The notes beneath the pieces were generated by a model that was given only the letters and a program-made list of their open reading frames with translations, did no database searches and was not told the origin of the DNA. A stretch of DNA of 7,904 nt, from the NCBI GenBank assembly GCA_020724205.1, contig DYHK01000028.1, forward strand, positions 1 through 7,904. The letters run 5' to 3'. Source of the stretch: Candidatus Aenigmatarchaeum sp. GTDB lineage: Archaea; Nanobdellota; Nanobdellia; Pacearchaeales; GW2011-AR1. Both the position numbers and the translations under genes were made by a program. This document shows positions 4,896-7,904 of the stretch, one piece after another (position 1 is the first letter of the stretch; each line of letters opens with the position of its first letter).

Positions 4896-5397
4896 TTTCA
4901 ATTTCCTCCTCAAGATTTTCTGTTGCTTTTTGAATCTCTTTTTTTGGTTTTTGAGAAAGAAGTACTCTAATCTTCCCCTCTTCGTCAATATTTACCATAT
5001 ATGATGGAATATTAACTATTCTATCTCCAACTACTACATGTTTATGAGTAATTAATTGTCTAGCTCCTTTAGGAGTAGTTGCCAGTTTTTTCGATACTAA
5101 TACTGTTTGTAGCCTTCTTTTTAATATATCTTCCTCTGTTAAAGAAAGAACATCCACAGCAGTCTTGACATTGAATCCTAACTTATTCAGCTTATTCAAA
5201 AATTTAACCTGTTCTTCCTCATTAGAATATATAACTTTTTTAGCAGTATTTCTTATAATATCTAGTTTAGCCTTCGCTTTCCATATTTCTCTTTTAGTCT
5301 TAAGCCCATACTTCTCTACGATTTTATTTTCTTCTTCAATTCTTGTTGAATCAAAGATTTGTCTTGGCTTACTGAATTTTTTGTGTTTTCTTAACAT
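4888..5397 (-). CDS. rps4: Small-subunit ribosomal protein uS4
   Basis: A 169-residue archaeal uS4, a primary 16S rRNA-binding protein. The N-terminal region is basic (LRKHKKFSKPRQIFD), and the S4 RNA-binding domain runs from about residue 92 to 155 with RRLQTVLVSKKLATTPKGARQLITHKHVVVGDRIVNIPSYMV. It ends in a Lys/Glu-rich tail that becomes strongly acidic (NLEEEIENE). The coding sequence of this tail also carries the AGGAGG site for uS11. The ATG lies 1 bp after the uS13 stop in the context GTAAAATG with no Shine-Dalgarno sequence. Confidence 0.97.
   Translation of the reverse strand: MLRKHKKFSKPRQIFDSTRIEEENKIVEKYGLKTKREIWKAKAKLDIIRNTAKKVIYSNEEEQVKFLNKLNKLGFNVKTAVDVLSLTEEDILKRRLQTVLVSKKLATTPKGARQLITHKHVVVGDRIVNIPSYMVNIDEEGKIRVLLSQKPKKEIQKATENLEEEIENE
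4905..4910 (-). promoter_or_regulatory. Shine-Dalgarno site deciding the uS11 start
   Basis: AGGAGG on the minus strand, 9 nt before the ATG at 4895, lies within the last codons of uS4. It is the strongest such site in the operon and shows that the longer frame reaching 4988 is not the real N-terminus. Confidence 0.8.
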
Positions 5398-5398
5398 T

Positions 5399-5896
5399 TT
5401 ACTTTCTTACTCCTACTGCCTTTTTCCTCCCTTGTTTTCTGAAGTGGCTTTTTGTTCTCTGACCTCTTACAGGTAGCCCTCTTGAGTGCCTTATTCCTTT
5501 ATATGACTTTATTTTTTTAAATCTTTTAATATCAAATTCTCTTTTTAGGTCAAGATCTGTAGTAATAAGATGTTTTGTCTCTCCACTATCAAAATCAAAT
5601 CTTCTATTCTTCATGAAATCAGGTACACTTAAATTTTTGATAAAGTTGCTTATCTTATCTATTTCCTCCTTTGATAATGAACCTATTTTTCTCCTTTTAT
5701 CTAACTGAAGTTTATAACATATAGCATTTGAAATAGAAAAAGAAATACCCTTTATTCTTGCTAATCCGGCGTAGAGATTTCTTTCTCCGTTTATATCTGT
5801 AGATAGAATTCTAACTAGGACTTCCTGTCTTTCTTTCTCATGTCTTTTATCCTTAGGATTTTTCTCTTCTGTTTTTTGTTCTAATTTTTGTTCCAT
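5399..5896 (-). CDS. rps13: Small-subunit ribosomal protein uS13
   Basis: A 165-residue head protein of the 30S subunit that contacts the P-site tRNA and the 50S bridge. The core starts at LVRILSTDINGERNLYAGLARIKGI (27-51), contains SVPDFMKNR (90-98) and DLDLKREFDIKRFKKIKSYKGIRHSRGLPVRGQRTKSHFR (114-153), and ends in a basic tail. Before the core there is an extra N-terminal stretch of about 25 residues that is almost entirely charged (Glu, Lys, Arg). The ATG is 2 bp after the DUF655 stop, preceded by TTAAAA and no Shine-Dalgarno site. It begins the classical S13-S4-S11-RpoD block. Confidence 0.97.
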   Translation of the reverse strand: MEQKLEQKTEEKNPKDKRHEKERQEVLVRILSTDINGERNLYAGLARIKGISFSISNAICYKLQLDKRRKIGSLSKEEIDKISNFIKNLSVPDFMKNRRFDFDSGETKHLITTDLDLKREFDIKRFKKIKSYKGIRHSRGLPVRGQRTKSHFRKQGRKKAVGVRK

Positions 5897-5898
5897 TT

Positions 5899-6438
5899 TT
5901 AAAATACAAAGATTTTATGTCTTTCATTTCCTGATAATTCTAAGATTATCCTTTTTTGTATAGCTGCCTTTGGATCTGGAAGGTTTGGAATTCTTCTTTT
6001 TAAATCTTCAAAAGATTCAAAAGGTTTTTCTTGTCTCTGCTCAAGAATCTCTTTCATATGTTTTTTTCCATATCCTGGTAAGAGTTCTATTTGATGCATT
6101 CTAGTATTTATTGCATTAGCATTATTAAAAAAGTCAACAAATTGTTTTTCTTTGCTGTCTATGACTCCTCCAATAAATTCCTCCAACTGAAATTTTGCAT
6201 TTTCAGTTAGTTTCTCAGAAGGTAACCTTCCAAGTATATAATATATCTTATCTCTTTTACCCTCTCCAATATAAACTCTTTCTTTTACCTGAAGAGATAT
6301 ACCTTTCCTAGGTATTAATTGAAGTAAGGTAAAATTAGTTTCTCCAATAGCTTGAGCTATCGGCATCATTTTTCCTTCTAAAGGGTAACCATAAGGTAAA
6401 TAATCTAGTACTATTGCATATTCTTCTTTCTGTGTCAT
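5899..6438 (-). CDS. DUF655 family putative nucleic acid-binding protein
   Basis: A 179-residue member of the archaeal DUF655 family (COG1491). It has the N-terminal beta-rich part with LDYLPYGYPLEGK (11-23), a segment EYAIV...VYIGEGKRDKIYYILGRL typical of the family, and a helix-hairpin-helix at about 117-135 (ELLPGYGKKHMKEILEQR) followed by KPFESFEDLKRRIPNLPDP (138-156). The hairpin motif suggests binding of RNA or DNA; the exact role is not known. In many archaea it lies with eL21 and RpoF and ahead of rsmA (ksgA), which points to a role in ribosome or RNA biogenesis; here rsmA is absent and uS13 follows after 2 bp. The start ATG is 2 bp after the RpoF stop in an A-rich context. Confidence 0.92.
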   Translation of the reverse strand: MTQKEEYAIVLDYLPYGYPLEGKMMPIAQAIGETNFTLLQLIPRKGISLQVKERVYIGEGKRDKIYYILGRLPSEKLTENAKFQLEEFIGGVIDSKEKQFVDFFNNANAINTRMHQIELLPGYGKKHMKEILEQRQEKPFESFEDLKRRIPNLPDPKAAIQKRIILELSGNERHKIFVF

Positions 6439-6440
6439 TT

Positions 6441-6743
6441 TTAATTGTATTTTCCAACAATACTTGTGATTTGTTTAATTTCATTTTCATCTAAAGTTAC
6501 TTCAGTGAATATTTTATTTACATCAGAGGCATCTGATGGAAGAAAGTCAATTATCTTTGCTATTTGATCACTTTTTATTTTATGATTATCAAGAGCTTCT
6601 AAATCTTTTCTTAAACTATCAGCCTTCTTTTGGTCTATATTTATGAATTTTTTGAAAAATTCATTTAACTCTTCCTTTCCATTATTCTCTTCCGCAAGTT
6701 TCTTTGCTTCTATTAAGCTTAGAGCTTTCATTTCTTTTATCAT
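6441..6743 (-). CDS. rpoF: DNA-directed RNA polymerase subunit F (Rpo4/Rpb4)
   Basis: A 100-residue Rpb4-type subunit, which with subunit E forms the stalk of archaeal RNA polymerase that binds nascent RNA and helps initiation and termination. It is all alpha: ALSLIEAKKLAEE at the N-terminus and an HRDC-like C-terminal part with IAKIIDFLPSDASDVNKIFTE (61-81). Length and context after eL21 support the call more than strict identity, since this family diverges fast. The ATG at 6743 overlaps the eL21 TGA (ATGA, 6740-6743) and has AAGGAG 8 nt upstream at 6752-6757. An in-frame ATG at 6731 is a less likely start. Confidence 0.9.
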   Translation of the reverse strand: MIKEMKALSLIEAKKLAEENNGKEELNEFFKKFINIDQKKADSLRKDLEALDNHKIKSDQIAKIIDFLPSDASDVNKIFTEVTLDENEIKQITSIVGKYN

Positions 6744-7012
6744 TTTTTATTCTCCTTATTTGTTATCCTTTTTAAATGAATTGCTGGTAATATAAATGTT
6801 TTTTCCTTCCCTAATTCTCTTACCTTTACAATATAACTTCTTCCTTGTTTACCCTGCACTACTCCAACTCTTCCTTGATCTCTCTCAGGAAAGCCTACAT
6901 TTGTCACACTCTTTTCCCTTTTAAGAGCTACAATATCTCCTTTATTTAACTCTTTAAAGTATTCACTAAATCTAATTTTTCCACGTTCCCTAATATTCTT
7001 CCTTTTTGCCAT
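6740..7012 (-). CDS. rpl21e: Large-subunit ribosomal protein eL21
   Basis: A 90-residue archaeal/eukaryotic-type L21, a 50S protein with an SH3-like barrel. Family features: RERGKIRFSEYF (8-19), NKGDIVALKRE (23-33), the turn QGRVGVVQGKQGRSYIVKVRELGKEKTFIL (46-75) and AIHLKRI (77-83). The loop usually reading H-x-x-F-Q/H-G-R-T-G is ERDQGRVG here. It is the first gene of the long operon. No Shine-Dalgarno site precedes the ATG (TAATTACTATG), which suits a leaderless or very short-leader message. It ends in an ATGA overlap with RpoF. Confidence 0.94.
   Translation of the reverse strand: MAKRKNIRERGKIRFSEYFKELNKGDIVALKREKSVTNVGFPERDQGRVGVVQGKQGRSYIVKVRELGKEKTFILPAIHLKRITNKENKK
6752..6757 (-). 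promoter_or_regulatory. Shine-Dalgarno site of rpoF
   Basis: AAGGAG on the minus strand, 8 nt before the RpoF ATG and inside the last eL21 codons. With the AGGAGG before uS11 it is one of only two clear sites in the operon and fixes the RpoF start at 6743. Confidence 0.65.
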
Positions 7013-7046
7013 AGTAATTATGTATTAATTATCTAAAAATAGTGCC

Positions 7047-7053
7047 TTTAAAA
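7047..7053 (-). promoter_or_regulatory. Candidate TATA box of the ribosomal operon
   Basis: The minus strand reads AGCTTTTAAAGG here, centred about 38 bp upstream of the eL21 ATG, which would give a leader of roughly 12 nt. A less typical element, ATTTTTAGAT at 7031-7040, is at the leaderless distance of about 24 bp and is the alternative. Either way the 78-bp spacer after the zinc-site gene is the only sizeable gap before the operon. Confidence 0.4.
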
Positions 7054-7090
7054 GCTTTCTTATTAGTAAATTTAGGTCAAAATTACTAGT

Positions 7091-7279
7091 TTATCTTACT
7101 CTAGAACTCTCAGAAATTGAGCCCTGGTTTAAATTACCACTATCACGAGCATCTTCCATACTCTTTTTTATATGACTGAACATTTTTGGCCCCCAAACCC
7201 CAACTCCACACCTCTCACAGAAATCAATAACACTATTTTGATCAACTTCAGTTTTACAATATATACACTTCTTAACCAT
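7091..7279 (-). CDS. Small zinc-site protein with two CxxC pairs
   Basis: A 62-residue protein with CIYC (C5, C8) and CERC (C21, C24), a four-cysteine zinc ribbon or knuckle with 12 residues between pairs, followed by GVGVWGPKMF and a charged helix IKKSMEDARDSGNLNQGS. I recall similar short proteins in other DPANN-type archaea but cannot name a family. The frame is open to a GTG at 7285, but the ATG at 7279 is the better start; the GTG lies in a GAGTGAGTGATA leader that may pair weakly with 16S rRNA. A TATA element about 46 bp upstream suggests a leader near 20 nt. Placement directly upstream of the ribosomal operon suggests, without proving, a role linked to translation or transcription. Confidence 0.72.
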   Translation of the reverse strand: MVKKCIYCKTEVDQNSVIDFCERCGVGVWGPKMFSHIKKSMEDARDSGNLNQGSISESSRVR

Positions 7280-7320
7280 TATCACTCACTCTTTTTATTA
7301 AGTTATTATCTTTACTAGCT

Positions 7321-7330
7321 TTTTAAATTT
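7321..7330 (-). promoter_or_regulatory. Candidate TATA box of the zinc-site gene
   Basis: AAATTTAAAA on the minus strand lies about 46 bp before the ATG at 7279. Transcription starting 25 bp downstream would leave a leader of about 20 nt, long enough to carry the weak GAGTGAGTGA pairing site. Unlike the other divergent pairs in the window, this pair has two separate TATA elements. Confidence 0.4.
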
Positions 7331-7360
7331 ATTTGTAAATGAATGTTATCATAAGTTAAC

Positions 7361-7378
7361 GATATTTATTTAAATATC
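7361..7378 (+). promoter_or_regulatory. Palindromic TATA-box promoter of the 54-residue gene
   Basis: GATATTTA-TT-TAAATATC is an inverted repeat with perfect 8-bp arms. It contains the octamer TTTAAATA (7369-7376), identical to the box before the DUF1003 gene, centred 23-24 bp before the ATG at 7396. This predicts a leaderless transcript, and the symmetry could also make it a binding site for a dimeric regulator. Confidence 0.5.
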
Positions 7379-7395
7379 AAGTAATATGTAAAATT

Positions 7396-7560
7396 ATGAA
7401 ATCTGAAAGTAAATTAGATCCAGGATTAGTTGCTGAAGCAGTTAGTAAGGCAGTTATTCCTTCTTGTATGGATGAAATTATGAATATGATAAAGGCATTT
7501 AAATCATCTTACCAAGGAGAATTACCTAATATTTACTTAACTCCTCTAACCAAATATTAA
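7396..7560 (+). CDS. Small protein, 54 residues, unknown function
   Basis: This short frame encodes a 54-residue soluble protein: a charged start (MKSESKLDPG), an amphipathic helical middle LVAEAVSKAVIPSCMDEIMNMIKAF of which residues 11-35 look helical, and a Pro/Tyr-rich end (LPNIYLTPLTKY). It contains one cysteine and no known motif. Evidence that it is real: an ATG at the leaderless distance from a good TATA box, use of the same AT-rich codons as the neighbours, and a stop placed 7 bp before the convergent permease stop. I do not recognise a family; a small regulatory or partner protein is possible but not shown. Confidence 0.55.
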   Translation: MKSESKLDPGLVAEAVSKAVIPSCMDEIMNMIKAFKSSYQGELPNIYLTPLTKY

Positions 7561-7567
7561 TTATTGT

Positions 7568-7904
7568 TTACTCATACCTAAGTGCATCAACAACATTTAT
7601 CTTACTAGCTCTCCATGCAGGCCAGCTTCCAGAAATAGCTCCAATAAGGAAAGCAAATACTAAACATCCTATAATCAAATAAATAGGAGCTGCTGCTTGT
7701 AATAAATTAGTACCAAGACCCTTAACAACAATTACCTCAATAGTTTTGCTCACCCCAAATCCAAAAATAACTCCTATAATCCCTCCAACCAAACCTAAAA
7801 GCCCAGACTCAATTAAGAAGATAGTAAGTATATCACTATTCTTTGCTCCAATTGCCTTCATAACTCCAATTTCTTTAGTCCTCTCCAATACAGAAGTATA
7901 CATT
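7568..7904 (-). CDS. MacB/FtsX-family ABC transporter permease, C-terminal part
   Basis: The last 112 or so codons of a permease whose start lies beyond the right edge. It begins within the conserved cytoplasmic stretch SVLERTKEIGVMKAIGAKNSDI, contains a helix with GLLGLVGGIIGVIFGFGVS, a last helix IYLIIGCLVFAFLIGAISGSWPAWRASKINVVDALRYE, and ends with the family's PAWRAS...DALRYE signature. Such permeases work with a MacB/LolD-type ATPase and usually a periplasmic-like domain between helices 1 and 2; in archaea they are thought to export or extract lipids or peptides, but the substrate is unknown. The Met at 7903 is internal, not a start. The gene is intact as far as seen. Confidence 0.9.
   Translation of the reverse strand, partial: MYTSVLERTKEIGVMKAIGAKNSDILTIFLIESGLLGLVGGIIGVIFGFGVSKTIEVIVVKGLGTNLLQAAAPIYLIIGCLVFAFLIGAISGSWPAWRASKINVVDALRYE

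Noticed and set aside
4896..4988. N-terminal extension of uS11 to an upstream ATG at 4988
   Set aside because: The extra 31 residues overlap uS4 out of frame and do not match uS11; a strong AGGAGG site supports the start at 4895.
5165..5476. Plus-strand open frame of 103 codons that looks hydrophobic
   Set aside because: It is antisense to uS4 and uS13; its Leu/Phe/Ser-rich look comes from reversed Lys and Glu codons of those genes.
7280..7285. GTG start of the zinc-site protein
   Set aside because: It adds only two residues, lies in the probable ribosome-binding leader, and an ATG follows directly at 7279.
7901..7903. Met at the right edge as the true start of the permease
   Set aside because: The family has an N-terminal helix and a large extracytoplasmic domain before this point, so the Met is internal and the gene is cut by the window edge.
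1..7904. CRISPR array, insertion sequence, phage or integrase signals
   Set aside because: No regularly spaced direct repeats, transposase or integrase motifs, or terminal inverted repeats were seen on either strand.

Overview
The window looks like a piece of a low-GC archaeal genome, most likely from a DPANN lineage such as Woesearchaeota, Pacearchaeota or a related nanoarchaeote. The domain is clear from the gene set: eL18, eL21, RNA polymerase subunits D (Rpo3) and F (Rpo4), a DUF655 protein, archaeal-type uS4/uS9/uS11/uS13/uL13, TATA-box promoters about 25 bp ahead of leaderless starts, and a class II tRNA without encoded CCA. The phylum is an inference from low GC, compact proteins and the small accessory genes; I could not run a tree.

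Bases 1-2250 (accessory flank): a two-gene membrane unit on the minus strand (a four-helix protein, 212-718, translationally coupled to a 66-residue single-helix protein, 15-215) diverges from a plus-strand RNase H-fold, DUF3800-like protein (769-1305). That gene converges on, and overlaps by 45 bp, a membrane-anchored staphylococcal-nuclease-like protein (1261-1749, minus), which in turn diverges from a DUF1003 membrane protein (1800-2249, plus). Both divergent spacers are exactly 50 bp and each holds one nearly symmetric TATA element at its centre, so each can serve two leaderless transcripts.

Bases 2250-2407 are a non-coding convergent spacer with terminator-like T runs for both sides and a perfect 8-bp hairpin.

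Bases 2408-7012 are one long minus-strand operon. Read in transcription order it is eL21, RpoF, DUF655, uS13, uS4, uS11, RpoD, tRNA-Leu, eL18, uL13, uS9. It joins two modules that are usually separate in archaea (eL21-RpoF-DUF655 and S13-S4-S11-RpoD-L18e-L13-S9) and stops at uS9 without the usual rpoN, rpoK and rps2. Genes are packed with gaps of 1-2 bp or small overlaps. Only two starts have a strong Shine-Dalgarno sequence; most starts sit directly after a run of A. The tRNA-Leu folds cleanly with anticodon AAG, an A34 anticodon that is unusual for archaea. The products co-supply ribosome and RNA polymerase assembly.

Bases 7013-7904: the operon promoter region, a 62-residue protein with one CxxC...CxxC zinc site (minus), a divergent 54-residue leaderless protein of unknown function (plus), and the C-terminal part of a MacB/FtsX-family ABC transporter permease that runs off the right edge.
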